50,437 bases of DNA from Pseudomonadota bacterium (GTDB taxonomy: Bacteria > Pseudomonadota > Gammaproteobacteria > Burkholderiales > Rhodocyclaceae): assembly GCA_018261895.1 (NCBI GenBank), contig JAGTRT010000018.1, positions 1 through 50,437 of the forward strand, given 5' to 3'. The notes beneath the pieces were generated by a model. That model had not been told where the DNA came from. It was given only the letters and a program-made list of their open reading frames with translations, and searched no databases. Both the position numbers and the translations under genes were made by a program. Every line of letters begins with the position of its first letter. Positions within the stretch are counted from its first letter, which is position 1. Shown in pieces: positions 1-8,375 of the stretch.

Positions 1-936
1 CGGCGTGCCTTCGTACATCACGGTGGCCATGCCGGCGATCAGCGGGCCGTAGATGATGTAGGAGTGACCGACCACCCAGCCGATGTCGGAGGTGGAGAAG
101 AAGGTTTCGCCCTCGCCACCGCAATAGATGTGCTTCATCGACGAAGCCAGCGCCACGGCATAGCCGCCGGTATCGCGCTGCACGCCCTTCGGCTTGCCGG
201 TCGTGCCGGAGGTGTAGAGGATGTAGGACGGCTCGGACGATTCCAGCCACTCGACCGGCACCTTGGCATCCATGAACTGGGCGCGCAGGGTGGCGTAGTC
301 GACATCGCGACCAGCAACCTTGTTGTACTCCTTGTCCAGGCCGCGATCGATCATCAGCACCTTGGCAGGCTTGTTTTCAGCCAGATCGATGGCTTCGTCG
401 AGCAGATGCTTGTAGGGCACCGCCTTGCCACCGCGCATGCCCGCATCGGAAGAAACGATCAGCACCGGCTTGGCATCGTCGATGCGGGTCGCCAGCGAAC
501 CGGAAGCAAAACCGCCGAACACCACGGAGTGAATGGCACCGATACGGGTTGCAGCCAGGATGGCGAAACACGCCTGGGCAATCATCGGCATGTAGATCAG
601 AACGCGGTCGCCCTTCTTGACGCCCAGGCTCTGGTAGATGGCTGCCATGCGCTCGACTTCGCGCTGCAGTTCGGCAAACGAATAAACGACTTCTTCGTTG
701 GTTTCGGTCGAGATGTAGATCAGCGCACGATCATTCGGACGCTTGGCTGCATGACGGTCGACCGCGTTGTGGCAAAGGTTGGTCTTGCCACCGACAAACC
801 ACTTGGCAAACGGCGGACGGGAATAGTCGCACACCTGGGTGAACGGCTCCTTCCAATCCACAAGCTGGGCCTGCTCGGACCAGAACTCGTTGGGTTTTTC
901 GATGGAATACTGGTGAAACTCCTTGTACGTCGCCAT
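1..936 (-). CDS. prpE: Propionate-CoA ligase (PrpE), 5' part only
   Basis: Makes propionyl-CoA from propionate, ATP and CoA; cytoplasmic, acyl-adenylate-forming (ANL) superfamily. The first 312 codons are present and the gene runs off the left edge. The start MATYKEFHQYSIEKP, the block PPFAKWFVGGKTNLCHNAV, the segment GAIHSVVFGGFASGSLATRI and the AMP-binding P-loop SYILYTSGTTGKPKG match PrpE and acetyl-CoA synthetases. The N-terminus (YKEFH, FWAEQAQLVDW-like) favours PrpE over Acs. The ATG at 936 follows a GAGGGAG ribosome-binding site. The C-terminal domain with the regulatory lysine lies outside the window, so PrpE versus Acs rests on the N-terminal half. Confidence 0.88.
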   Translation of the reverse strand, partial: MATYKEFHQYSIEKPNEFWSEQAQLVDWKEPFTQVCDYSRPPFAKWFVGGKTNLCHNAVDRHAAKRPNDRALIYISTETNEEVVYSFAELQREVERMAAIYQSLGVKKGDRVLIYMPMIAQACFAILAATRIGAIHSVVFGGFASGSLATRIDDAKPVLIVSSDAGMRGGKAVPYKHLLDEAIDLAENKPAKVLMIDRGLDKEYNKVAGRDVDYATLRAQFMDAKVPVEWLESSEPSYILYTSGTTGKPKGVQRDTGGYAVALASSMKHIYCGGEGETFFSTSDIGWVVGHSYIIYGPLIAGMATVMYEGTP

Positions 937-990
937 AAAACTCCCTCTAGCTAGGTTTTCCTGCACAACAAAAATACAGAACGGATAATT

Positions 991-2109
991 TTATTTGGAT
1001 TTCCGTTCACTCAGAAAACGTTCAATCTCCGCCACCGGCAGAGACAATCCCAATTCCTTGTTCATCAGCGCCATCAACGGCAACAGGCGTTCAGCCAGCG
1101 ACGGCAGATGCGGAATGACCGGCGACACCCGATTCGCCGCCAGCAACTCCAGCGCGTGATGAATCGAAATCGGCCGCGTGGCCGGCAGAGCGCCGCCGGA
1201 TTCCGTCCGATTTCCACCCGCCCGCATGGCCGCATGCATTCGCTCGCCCGCCAGGTCGAGCAAGGACCCGGCCGACGTCGCGGCATCCGTCGGCACGCTG
1301 GCCAGACCAATGCTGACCGTCAGTGCTACCGTCTGCCCCTGAACCGACAGGCGTGCCACCTCGACTGCCTCGCGCACACGCTCGGCAAAGGTGGCACAAA
1401 ATGCCGGCGCGGTTCCCGGCGACACCACGGCATATTGGCCAGCCCCGAAATGCCCCAGACTATCCTCCTGGCGCATCTTGTTGCCCAGCATCTTGGCAAA
1501 GCGGTTACCCACCTCTTCAGCCACCTGGACACCGAGCCGCTCGCCCATGCTCGCGAAGCCATCGAAACCCAGCACCATCACGCTGACATCGGTCCCGTGT
1601 CGCGTCGCGTGCGACATCGCCTGCGCCGCCTGCAACTCCAGATATTTCCGTGTAAAGAGCCCACTGGCCGGATCCTGTGCCATCTGCTCGCGGCTGGCAT
1701 CCAGTTGTTCCTGGGCATCGGTCAGGACCAGCAGGTTATGCAACCGGGTCGACAGTTCCGCGCAACCCGCCCCTTTCGTGACGAAGTCGGAAACGCCCAT
1801 TTCCTTCGCCTTGAGGCGCTCCTCCTCGGTCTCCTCGCCGGAAACCAGGATAAACGGCAGCTGCTGCAAACGCTTTAACTTGGACGTCCGGACCCGCTCC
1901 AGCAGCTGGAATCCGTTCATCTTCGGCATCTGGAGGTCGGAAATCACGGCATGAATGGAATGATCCAGCACCAGCGTCTGCCACGCCGCCTCGCCATCGC
2001 TCTCCTCGCGTATCTCGTACTGCCCCTTCAGGTGCTGGATAAGCGAAATCCTGACCACCCGCGAGTCATCAACCACCAGAATGCGAGGCTTTTCAGCGAC
2101 GTCAGCCAC
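991..2109 (-). CDS. Response regulator with degenerate GGDEF domain
   Basis: A receiver domain (about residues 8-125) is followed by a GGDEF-type domain (about 150-300) and a short helical tail. The receiver has the acidic pair D14/D15, phospho-acceptor D58 (VISDLQMPKMNG), a SGEE switch serine and a VTKGAG lysine, so it should be phosphorylated. The GGDEF signature is GAGQY, lacking the catalytic acidic residues, so diguanylate cyclase activity is unlikely; it may be a c-di-GMP or GTP sensor or a dimerisation module. I chose the GTG at 2109, which overlaps the stop of the upstream reductase gene (GTGGCTGA), because the receiver begins eight residues later. The open frame continues to 2310 but that part is a shadow of the reductase gene. 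Partner kinase not visible. Confidence 0.82.
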   Translation of the reverse strand: MADVAEKPRILVVDDSRVVRISLIQHLKGQYEIREESDGEAAWQTLVLDHSIHAVISDLQMPKMNGFQLLERVRTSKLKRLQQLPFILVSGEETEEERLKAKEMGVSDFVTKGAGCAELSTRLHNLLVLTDAQEQLDASREQMAQDPASGLFTRKYLELQAAQAMSHATRHGTDVSVMVLGFDGFASMGERLGVQVAEEVGNRFAKMLGNKMRQEDSLGHFGAGQYAVVSPGTAPAFCATFAERVREAVEVARLSVQGQTVALTVSIGLASVPTDAATSAGSLLDLAGERMHAAMRAGGNRTESGGALPATRPISIHHALELLAANRVSPVIPHLPSLAERLLPLMALMNKELGLSLPVAEIERFLSERKSK

Positions 2110-3097
2110 CGGCGATTTCCACGACCACCCGGCCCTTTGCCCGACCCGCAATGTATTCGCCAAAGATCGCCGGCAACTCGTCAAATGCGATGCGCCGCGA
2201 CATGCGATCCAGATGCGGTGGGCGCAAATCGCCAGCCAACCGTTGCCAGACGCCGCTTCGATACGGCTCGCGGATATAGCCCGAATCCACACCGAGCAGC
2301 GAGACACCACGCAGAATGAACGGCGCGACCGTCGTGTTCAGCGACATGCTGGCCGCCAGGCCGATACTCGCAATCGTGCCGCCCTGCTCCATCGTGCTGG
2401 CAATCCAGGCCAGCACATCGCCCCCCAGATTGTCCACGGCGCCCGCCCAGCGCGCCCGATCCAGCGGCCTGATCTTCGAAAGATCGAGACTCTGGCGCAG
2501 CATGACCTCGGCAGCGCCGAGACCGCGCAGATAATCGGCCTCGCTCTCCTTGCCGGTCAGCGCCACCACGTGATAACCGATCCTGGCCAGCATATCGACG
2601 GCCAGACTGCCGACGCCGCCCGTGGCTCCCGTCACGATGACCGGCCCCTTGCTCGGGCGTAAGCCATTTTCTTCCATCCGGACAATCGCCAGGGCCGCCG
2701 TAAACCCGGCCGTCCCCAATGCCATCGAGTCGAACAGGGAAAGGCCTTGCGGCAGGGGCACCACCCAGTCGCCCGGCACCCGCGCAATTTCCGCATAGCC
2801 GCCATGGTGCGCGACACCGATGTCGAAACTGGTAGCGATCACAGGATCGCCTGCCTTGAAGCGCGGATCACCGCTTTCCAGCACGGTGCCGCACAGATCG
2901 ATGCCGCCCACACAGGGGAAACGCCGAATGATCTTGCCGGCGCCCGTCGCTGCCAGGGCATCCTTGTAGTTGATGCTGGAGTAAGCGACGCGGATCGTGA
3001 CTTGCCCGGCATCAAGCTGACTTTCGTCCATCCGGACGAAACCACTGCTTACCTTGCCATTCGATTCTTCAATCAGCAGTGCCTTGAAGGAATTCAT
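2102..3097 (-). CDS. YhdH/AcuI-family NADPH-dependent reductase
   Basis: Medium-chain dehydrogenase/reductase without structural zinc, close to YhdH/AcuI, which reduces acrylyl-CoA to propionyl-CoA. What is seen: an N-terminal GroES-like fold with YSSINYKDALA and GGIDLCGTV, then a Rossmann nucleotide site VTGATGGVGSLAVDMLA. Length of 331 residues is normal for the family. The start at 3097 is preferred to the ATG at 3109 because GAGG sits at good spacing from it. It overlaps the following response-regulator gene by 8 bp, so the two are translationally coupled. A propionyl-CoA link with the nearby prpE is attractive, but they are separate transcription units as far as can be seen. Substrate is inferred from the family only. 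Confidence 0.85.
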   Translation of the reverse strand: MNSFKALLIEESNGKVSSGFVRMDESQLDAGQVTIRVAYSSINYKDALAATGAGKIIRRFPCVGGIDLCGTVLESGDPRFKAGDPVIATSFDIGVAHHGGYAEIARVPGDWVVPLPQGLSLFDSMALGTAGFTAALAIVRMEENGLRPSKGPVIVTGATGGVGSLAVDMLARIGYHVVALTGKESEADYLRGLGAAEVMLRQSLDLSKIRPLDRARWAGAVDNLGGDVLAWIASTMEQGGTIASIGLAASMSLNTTVAPFILRGVSLLGVDSGYIREPYRSGVWQRLAGDLRPPHLDRMSRRIAFDELPAIFGEYIAGRAKGRVVVEIAGG

Positions 3098-3218
3098 AGA
3101 TCGCCTCATGCCTCGGGGAGGAAATTGTATTCATAATTACGGATGATGAACATAGTTGCAGCAGGTGAATTTTTCATCGCCTTTACAGCCCTCATCATTT
3201 CAAATATATTGCGCGACT

Positions 3219-3728
3219 ATGCATAAAGTATTGGTCTCCGTGCTACTCGCTTCTTCGCTGCTGTTTGGCGCCGCCGGTTCGTCCTCGGCCGCTGACTCAG
3301 TCCGCAAGCCCGAAGAGCAACAGTCGTTTTTTGAACGTTACACCAACGCAGCGCAGGATGTCATCCTGCAAGGTCTCAAGCTGGTTGGGGTACGGTATCG
3401 CCTGGGTGGCAACGACGAAAGCAGCGGTCTGGACTGCAGCGGCTTTGTGCGTCTCGTCTTCAAGGACAGCATCGGCGCCAGCCTGCCGCGCACGGCGCGC
3501 GAAATGAGCGAAGTCGGCCAGCAAGTCGATGCCAGCCAGCTGAAACCGGGCGATCTGGTGTTCTTCAACACGATGCGCCGCACCTTCTCCCACGTCGGCA
3601 TCTATCTCGGCGACAACCATTTCCTGCATGCCCCGCGCACCGGCGCCGAAGTGCGTGTCGAAAACATGGACAGCAGCTACTGGATGGCCCGCTACAATGG
3701 CGCGCGAAGAGTTCTCGAAGGGAACTGA
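3219..3728 (+). CDS. Exported NlpC/P60 peptidoglycan endopeptidase
   Basis: Predicted periplasmic cysteine peptidase that cleaves D-Glu-mDAP type bonds in peptidoglycan. A signal peptide (MHKVLVSVLLASSLLFGAAG) is followed by an NlpC/P60 domain with the catalytic cysteine in LDCSGFV (C73), histidine in FSHVGIYLG (H125) and the third polar residue H137 in HFLHAP. Its 169 residues fit a single-domain Spr/NlpC-type enzyme. No lipobox cysteine is present, so it should be soluble. The ATG at 3219 is chosen because the signal peptide starts there; the upstream in-frame extension has no export signal. It is monocistronic with its own terminator. Confidence 0.9.
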   Translation: MHKVLVSVLLASSLLFGAAGSSSAADSVRKPEEQQSFFERYTNAAQDVILQGLKLVGVRYRLGGNDESSGLDCSGFVRLVFKDSIGASLPRTAREMSEVGQQVDASQLKPGDLVFFNTMRRTFSHVGIYLGDNHFLHAPRTGAEVRVENMDSSYWMARYNGARRVLEGN

Positions 3729-3735
3729 TCCAGCG

Positions 3736-3760
3736 AAAGCGGCTTCGAGCCGCTTTTTTT
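3736..3760 (+). terminator. Intrinsic terminator of the NlpC/P60 gene
   Basis: Perfect 8-bp stem AAGCGGCT/AGCCGCTT with a 3-nt loop, followed directly by a T run, 8 nt after the stop codon of the NlpC/P60 gene. Confidence 0.9.
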
Positions 3761-3771
3761 ACGCCCACAGA

Positions 3772-3786
3772 AGATAATCATTCTCA
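3772..3786 (+). promoter_or_regulatory. Fur-box-like site upstream of the iron-binding protein gene
   Basis: The sequence aGATAATcATTcTCA matches 12 of 14 fixed positions of the 7-1-7 Fur consensus TGATAATnATTATCA and lies 62 bp before the start of the ferric-iron binding protein gene. Iron-responsive repression by Fur is inferred from the match and the gene; not tested. Confidence 0.6.
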
Positions 3787-3848
3787 TTTACAAAAAATAC
3801 TTTGCTGGATAAACTGGAACCATTCTCATATCCAGTCGGAGTTACCGC

Positions 3849-4865
3849 ATGAAACTGATGCCTGTCCTTTTCGCTGCCGCGACCTTCTCCATTCTCAATC
3901 CGGCGCTCGCTGACGAAAAAATCCTCAACCTGTATTCCGCTCGCCATTACCAGACCGACGAGGCGCTGTACGCCAATTTCACGCAACAGACAGGCATCAA
4001 GATCAACCGGATCGAGGGCAAGGAAGACGAATTGCTCGAACGGATCAAGAACGAAGGTGCAAACAGCCCGGCCGATATTTTCCTGACGGTCGATGCGGCC
4101 CGACTGGCAAAGGCCCATGAGCTCGGCCTGTTTTCACCGGTTTCCTCGAAACTGCTGGAATCACGGATTCCGGCGCACTTGCGGACAGATGACTGGTTTT
4201 CCTTCTCGACCCGGGCTCGGGTCATCGTTTACAACAAGGTGGCCGTCAAACCCGAGGAGGTCCAGAACTACGCCGACCTCGCCAACCCCAGGCTGAAGGG
4301 CAAGCTCTGCTCACGCTCCGGCTCGCATCCCTACAACCTGTCACTGATGGCGGCCCTCATCGCTCATCAGGGCGAAGCCAAGGCCGAAGAAATCGCCCGC
4401 GGCATGGTGAGCAATTTCGCCCGCGCCCCGAAGGGCGGCGATACCGACCAGATCAAGGCGGTCGCCGCCGGCGAATGCGGCGTCACCATTTCCAATACCT
4501 ACTACGTCGCCCGCCTGCTTCGTTCCACCAAGATGGACGAACTCAAGATGATGGAGAAGGTGGGCATCATCTGGCCCGACCAGGCTGGCAATGGCGCCCA
4601 TATCAACGTTTCCGGCGGCGGCGTCCTGAAAACCGCGCCGCATCGCGAAGCTGCGGTTCAGTTCCTTGAATACCTGGCGTCGGATCAGGCACAGCGCTAT
4701 TTTGCCGATGGCAACAACGAATGGCCCGCCGTCGAATCGGTCAAGGTTGCCAACCCGGCGCTGGAAAGCCTGGGCAAATTCAAGGCTGACAAGCTCCCCG
4801 TCAAGAATCTGGCCATGTATCAGACCAAGGCCCAAATGATCTTTGACCGCGCCGGATTCAAGTAA
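3849..4865 (+). CDS. fbpA: Periplasmic ferric-iron-binding protein of an ABC importer
   Basis: Binds Fe(III) in the periplasm and delivers it to an FbpB/FbpC-type inner-membrane importer. A signal peptide ends at about ALADEK; the mature protein begins ILNLYSARHYQTDEALYANF, typical of the FutA/FbpA branch, and carries the paired iron-ligand tyrosines (Y218, Y219 in SNTYYVARLL). Length of 338 residues is normal. A Fur-box-like site lies upstream. The permease and ATPase genes are 0.7 and 2.3 kb away, in other transcription units. A strong hairpin follows the gene. Thiamine or phosphonate-type binding proteins share the fold but not the tyrosine pair. Confidence 0.87.
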   Translation: MKLMPVLFAAATFSILNPALADEKILNLYSARHYQTDEALYANFTQQTGIKINRIEGKEDELLERIKNEGANSPADIFLTVDAARLAKAHELGLFSPVSSKLLESRIPAHLRTDDWFSFSTRARVIVYNKVAVKPEEVQNYADLANPRLKGKLCSRSGSHPYNLSLMAALIAHQGEAKAEEIARGMVSNFARAPKGGDTDQIKAVAAGECGVTISNTYYVARLLRSTKMDELKMMEKVGIIWPDQAGNGAHINVSGGGVLKTAPHREAAVQFLEYLASDQAQRYFADGNNEWPAVESVKVANPALESLGKFKADKLPVKNLAMYQTKAQMIFDRAGFK

Positions 4866-4877
4866 AACCAGTTGTCG

Positions 4878-4918
4878 CCAAAGCGCCGGCAATTGCCTAC
4901 AATTCCCGGACGCTTTGG
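4878..4918 (+). other. Intercistronic stem-loop between fbpA and the ankyrin gene
   Basis: Outer stem CCAAAGCG/CGCTTTGG (8 bp), extended by CCGG/CCGG with one bulged A and an inner AATT/AATT pairing. No T run follows, so it looks like an mRNA-stabilising or processing hairpin, not an intrinsic terminator. It could keep fbpA message more abundant than the downstream gene. Confidence 0.55.
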
Positions 4919-4930
4919 AACAACAGGACC

Positions 4931-5506
4931 ATGACCGTCAAGGGACTCTCGACAAACAAACTGATTGAGGCAATTCACGCCGGCAGCCTGATGGGTGTCA
5001 TCAATGCGCTGAATGACGGCGAAGACATCGAGATGGCCGACATGCACGGTTATGCCGGCCTGCCACTGCGAGCGGCCTGCTTCGATGGCGACCTGGCGAT
5101 TGTCAGGGAGCTGCTGGGGCGCGGCGCAAACCCGAATGCCATGGCCAGCGACGGCCCCGGAGCGCCCTTGCGGCTGGCTTTGCGGACGGGCCATCATGAC
5201 ATTGTCGATTTGCTGCTCAGCAAGGGCGCGGTCGTCCCCGAGGGCGTCGTGGTTTGCCCGGTGGTCCTCGACCCGCCGCTGGATCACCTCCCGATCGAGC
5301 AAGCGGCCGCAGAGGCCGCCGGATCATCCGCTCCGGAAAAGCCGGACAATAACATCATCGAATTTACCAGCGTCGACCTTCCGATCGACGACACAGTGCT
5401 GCCCAATCAATTTGGTACGGCAACGAGCGTCCTGAGCATGGACCTGCTCTTCCTGGACGAATCCGACAAGCCGGCCAAACCGAACGATCCCAAATACAAG
5501 GCGTGA
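4931..5506 (+). CDS. Short ankyrin-repeat protein
   Basis: A 191-residue protein with about three ankyrin repeats in residues 5-105 (for example GDLAIVRELLGRGANPNAM and GHHDIVDLLLSKGAVVP), then an acidic, proline-rich tail. No signal peptide, so cytoplasmic. Function unknown; ankyrin repeats mediate protein contacts. It follows fbpA by 65 bp on the same strand, across a hairpin, so it may be partly co-transcribed with it, and it is convergent with the permease gene. A related protein is encoded at 22273-22758: the two share repeat sequence and a tail containing an I-x-x-P-x-x-DT-VL type motif. Confidence 0.75.
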   Translation: MTVKGLSTNKLIEAIHAGSLMGVINALNDGEDIEMADMHGYAGLPLRAACFDGDLAIVRELLGRGANPNAMASDGPGAPLRLALRTGHHDIVDLLLSKGAVVPEGVVVCPVVLDPPLDHLPIEQAAAEAAGSSAPEKPDNNIIEFTSVDLPIDDTVLPNQFGTATSVLSMDLLFLDESDKPAKPNDPKYKA

Positions 5507-5542
5507 CGGCCCGTCGCGGACGAACCTGACGCGAAAAGCGGA

Positions 5543-7180
5543 CTATCGCCGGCGCGCTGCGGTGATCTGCCTTGAAAGGGCAATCAGCGGCAGGAGGCCC
5601 ACCGCGACGATGGCAAGCGCCGCCGTCGACGCCTCGGCCAGGCGCTCATCCGAAGCCAGCGTGTAAGCCTGAGTGGCCAGCGTATCGAAATTGAAGGGGC
5701 GCATGACCAGGGTGGCCGGCAGCTCCTTCATGACGTCGACGAACACCAGCAGGCCCGCCGTCAGCAGGCTGCCGCGCAACATCGGCATGTGCACCCGGCG
5801 CAGGGTTTCGCCCTGCCCCAGGCCGAGGCTTCTTGCCGCATCGTCCATGTTCTGGGTGATCTTGGCCAGGCTGGACTCCACCGTGTGCAGCGCCACCGCG
5901 AGAAAACGCACAAGATAGGCATAGATCAGCGCGGCGATGCCGCCGGTCAGCAGCAGACCGGGATTGTGCCCGAACCATTGCGCCCATTGCCCGGCCAGCC
6001 AGTTGTCGAGGCGGGTCACGGGGATCAGCACGCCGACGGCGATCACTGCCCCCGGGACGGCATAGCCCAGCCCGACCAGGCGATTCAGGCCGTTGGCGAA
6101 GGTCGTTTTCGAGAGGCGGGCACCGTAGCCCATGAGCAGCGCCAGCAGGACGCCGATGACGGCCGTCAGCCCAGCCAGCACGAAGCTGTTGCGGGCGAGG
6201 ACGAGGAAGCGCTCGCCGAACTGGGCATCGCCTTCGGCCATGGCCATCTTGAGCAGCAAGGTGGCGGGGAGGACAAAACCGAGCAGCAGAGGCGTGGCGC
6301 AGGCAAGCGTCGCCAGCCAGGCCGCCGGCCCGCGCAGCAGGGCCCCGGCCATCGGGCGATTGCGGCCGGTGGTGTTGTGATAGCGGGCGCGGCCGCGCGA
6401 GGTACGCTCGGCCATGAGCAGGAAAAGCACGAAGGCGAGCAGCATGGCGGCCAGTTGGGCAGCCGCGACGCGGTCGCCGAGCGAGAACCAGGCGCGGTAA
6501 ATGCCGGTCGTGAAGGTATTGACGGCAAAATAGGCCACCGTACCGTAGTCGGCCAGCGTCTCCATGAGCGCCAGCGCCACGCCAGCGACGATGGCCGGCC
6601 GCGCCAGCGGCAGAGAGACGGCAAAGAAGGCGCGCCACGGCCCCATGCCCAGGGTGCGGGCAGCTTCCAGCATGCCGCTGGCGCGCTCCAGAAAGGCGGT
6701 GCGGGCGAGCAGATAGACGTAGGGATAGAGCACGCAGACGAACATCAGGATAGCGCCCGGCAGCGTGCGGATGTCGGGGAACCAGTAGTCGCCATGCGCC
6801 CAGCCGAAGGTATCGCGCAGGAAGGTTTGCACGGGGCCGACGAACTGCAGGAAATCGGTGTAGACGTAGGCCATGACGTAGGCCGGCACGGCCAGCGGCA
6901 GGACCAGCGCCCATTCGAAGAATCGCCGCCCCGGAAAATCGTGCATGGCGGTCAGCCAGGCCGTGGCGACGCCGACGAGACCGACTCCGCAACCGACCCC
7001 TAGGCAGAGCCAGAGCGAATTGGCGATGTATTCGGAGAGAACGGTATCGGCCAGATGCGACCAGGTGGCGCTGGTGCCACCGACAAAAATATTGAGGCCG
7101 ACGCTGGCCACGGGGAGTCCAGCGAGCAGGGCGACGACGATTCCGACCGTCAGCAGGGGGGAATAATGGGCGGTACGCAT
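5543..7180 (-). CDS. fbpB: Ferric-iron ABC importer permease (fused two-domain)
   Basis: Inner-membrane permease with two repeated transport domains in 545 residues and about 12 membrane spans. Each half has an EAA-type coupling motif: one near ASGMLEAARTLGMGPWRAFFAVSLPLARPAI, the other near NMDDAARSLGLGQGETLRRVHMP. This matches the FbpB/SfuB type, which is fused as here. It should work with the binding protein at 3849 and the ATPase at 7212. The ATG at 7180 is only 31 bp from the divergent ATPase start, so the two promoters must overlap. Molybdate or sulfate permeases are shorter and not duplicated, which supports iron. Confidence 0.87.
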   Translation of the reverse strand: MRTAHYSPLLTVGIVVALLAGLPVASVGLNIFVGGTSATWSHLADTVLSEYIANSLWLCLGVGCGVGLVGVATAWLTAMHDFPGRRFFEWALVLPLAVPAYVMAYVYTDFLQFVGPVQTFLRDTFGWAHGDYWFPDIRTLPGAILMFVCVLYPYVYLLARTAFLERASGMLEAARTLGMGPWRAFFAVSLPLARPAIVAGVALALMETLADYGTVAYFAVNTFTTGIYRAWFSLGDRVAAAQLAAMLLAFVLFLLMAERTSRGRARYHNTTGRNRPMAGALLRGPAAWLATLACATPLLLGFVLPATLLLKMAMAEGDAQFGERFLVLARNSFVLAGLTAVIGVLLALLMGYGARLSKTTFANGLNRLVGLGYAVPGAVIAVGVLIPVTRLDNWLAGQWAQWFGHNPGLLLTGGIAALIYAYLVRFLAVALHTVESSLAKITQNMDDAARSLGLGQGETLRRVHMPMLRGSLLTAGLLVFVDVMKELPATLVMRPFNFDTLATQAYTLASDERLAEASTAALAIVAVGLLPLIALSRQITAARRR

Positions 7181-7184
7181 GTTT

Positions 7185-7203
7185 GTGAATGCGAATTATA
7201 ATC
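7185..7203. promoter_or_regulatory. Possible Fur box between divergent fbpB and fbpC
   Basis: Thirteen of 19 positions match the Fur consensus GATAATGATAATCATTATC. It fills most of the 31-bp gap between two divergent iron-transport genes, so one bound repressor could shut both. The match is moderate and A/T-rich promoters often give partial matches. Confidence 0.4.
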
Positions 7204-7211
7204 GACCACCT

Positions 7212-8360
7212 ATGGCCCAACTCGAACTAAATGGCGTTGTTCAGCGCTACGGCAAGCACACCGTCGTCGATGGCGTTAACTTCCAGCTTGAAACCGGCAG
7301 CATCGCGTGCCTGCTCGGCCCCTCCGGCTGCGGCAAGACGACCTTGCTGCGTTGCATCGCCGGCTTCGAAGACATCGCTGACGGCGAAATCCGCCTGCAC
7401 GGCAAGGTGGTCAGCCGCCGCGGCGAAAGGGTCTCGCCCGAAAAGCGGCGCATCGGCATGGTGTTTCAGGATTACGCGCTGTTCCCGCACCTCACCATCG
7501 AGGCCAATGTCGCTTTCGGCCTCGGCCGCAATCCGGGCGAGGAAGGCCACCTGCGCGTCCGCCAGTTGCTGGCGACGGTCGGCCTGCACGGCCAGGGCGA
7601 CAAGTTTCCGCACGAACTTTCCGGCGGTCAGCAGCAGCGCGTCGCGCTGGCCCGTGCGCTGGCGCCGCGGCCGGAACTGATCCTCCTCGACGAGCCCTTC
7701 TCCAACCTCGATGTCGGGCTGCGCGAGCGGCTGTCGGCCGAGGTGCGCGAGATTCTCAAGCGCGAGGGCTCGACGGCCATCATGGTCACGCACGACCAGC
7801 ACGAAGCCTTCGCCATGGCCGACGAGATCGGCATCATGTACGAAGGCCGAATCCAGCAGTGGGATGCGCCGTACAACCTGTACCACCGGCCGGCCAACCG
7901 TTTCGTCGCCGATTTCATCGGCCAGGGCGTCCTCGTCGTCGGCACGGTCGGCGACAACAACAGCGTGCGCATGGAACTCGGCACGCTGACCTCAGATACG
8001 CCGGTCGAGTGCAACGAGACCTGTTCGGCTTGCGACAAGGGCTGCACGGTCGATGTGCTGCTGCGGCCGGACGACATCGTGCACGACGATGCCAGCCAGG
8101 TGCAGGCCGAAGTGCTGCACAAGGCGTTTCGCGGTGCCGACATCCTGTACACGCTGCGCCTGGCGAGTGGCACGCAGGTCCTGTCGCTGGTGCCGTCGCA
8201 CCACAACCACGCCTTGGGCGAAAAAATCGGCATCCGGCTCGATGCCGATCACGTCATTGCCTTCAAGAAGCACGAGGAATGCAACGATCCGGCGTGCGAG
8301 ATCAAGCTCGAACAGCAGGCCAAGCCGATTACCTGGCTGGCCCAAAACAGCGCCCGCTGA
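7212..8360 (+). CDS. fbpC: Ferric-iron ABC importer ATPase with cysteine-rich C-terminal domain
   Basis: ATPase of the iron importer, at the inner face of the membrane. Walker A GPSGCGKTT, signature [15 protein letters not shown], Walker B LILLDEPFSNLD and the H-loop TVTHDQ-like MVTHDQHEAFAMAD are all intact, followed by a regulatory (TOBE-like) domain. The ATG at 7212 is used; upstream codons overlap the divergent gene. The odd part is the C-terminal domain, with C267-x3-C-x2-C-x3-C278 and a second pair C357-x4-C362, which could bind iron, zinc or an Fe-S cluster and act as feedback control. This is inference. Gene ends 15 bp before aat, so read-through into aat and bpt is likely. Confidence 0.9.
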   Translation: MAQLELNGVVQRYGKHTVVDGVNFQLETGSIACLLGPSGCGKTTLLRCIAGFEDIADGEIRLHGKVVSRRGERVSPEKRRIGMVFQDYALFPHLTIEANVAFGLGRNPGEEGHLRVRQLLATVGLHGQGDKFPHELSGGQQQRVALARALAPRPELILLDEPFSNLDVGLRERLSAEVREILKREGSTAIMVTHDQHEAFAMADEIGIMYEGRIQQWDAPYNLYHRPANRFVADFIGQGVLVVGTVGDNNSVRMELGTLTSDTPVECNETCSACDKGCTVDVLLRPDDIVHDDASQVQAEVLHKAFRGADILYTLRLASGTQVLSLVPSHHNHALGEKIGIRLDADHVIAFKKHEECNDPACEIKLEQQAKPITWLAQNSAR

Positions 8361-8375
8361 TCGCCCGAGCCCCGC

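Noticed and set aside
64..954. 296-codon plus-strand open frame at the left edge
   Set aside because: It is antisense to prpE, whose minus-strand translation is unmistakable.
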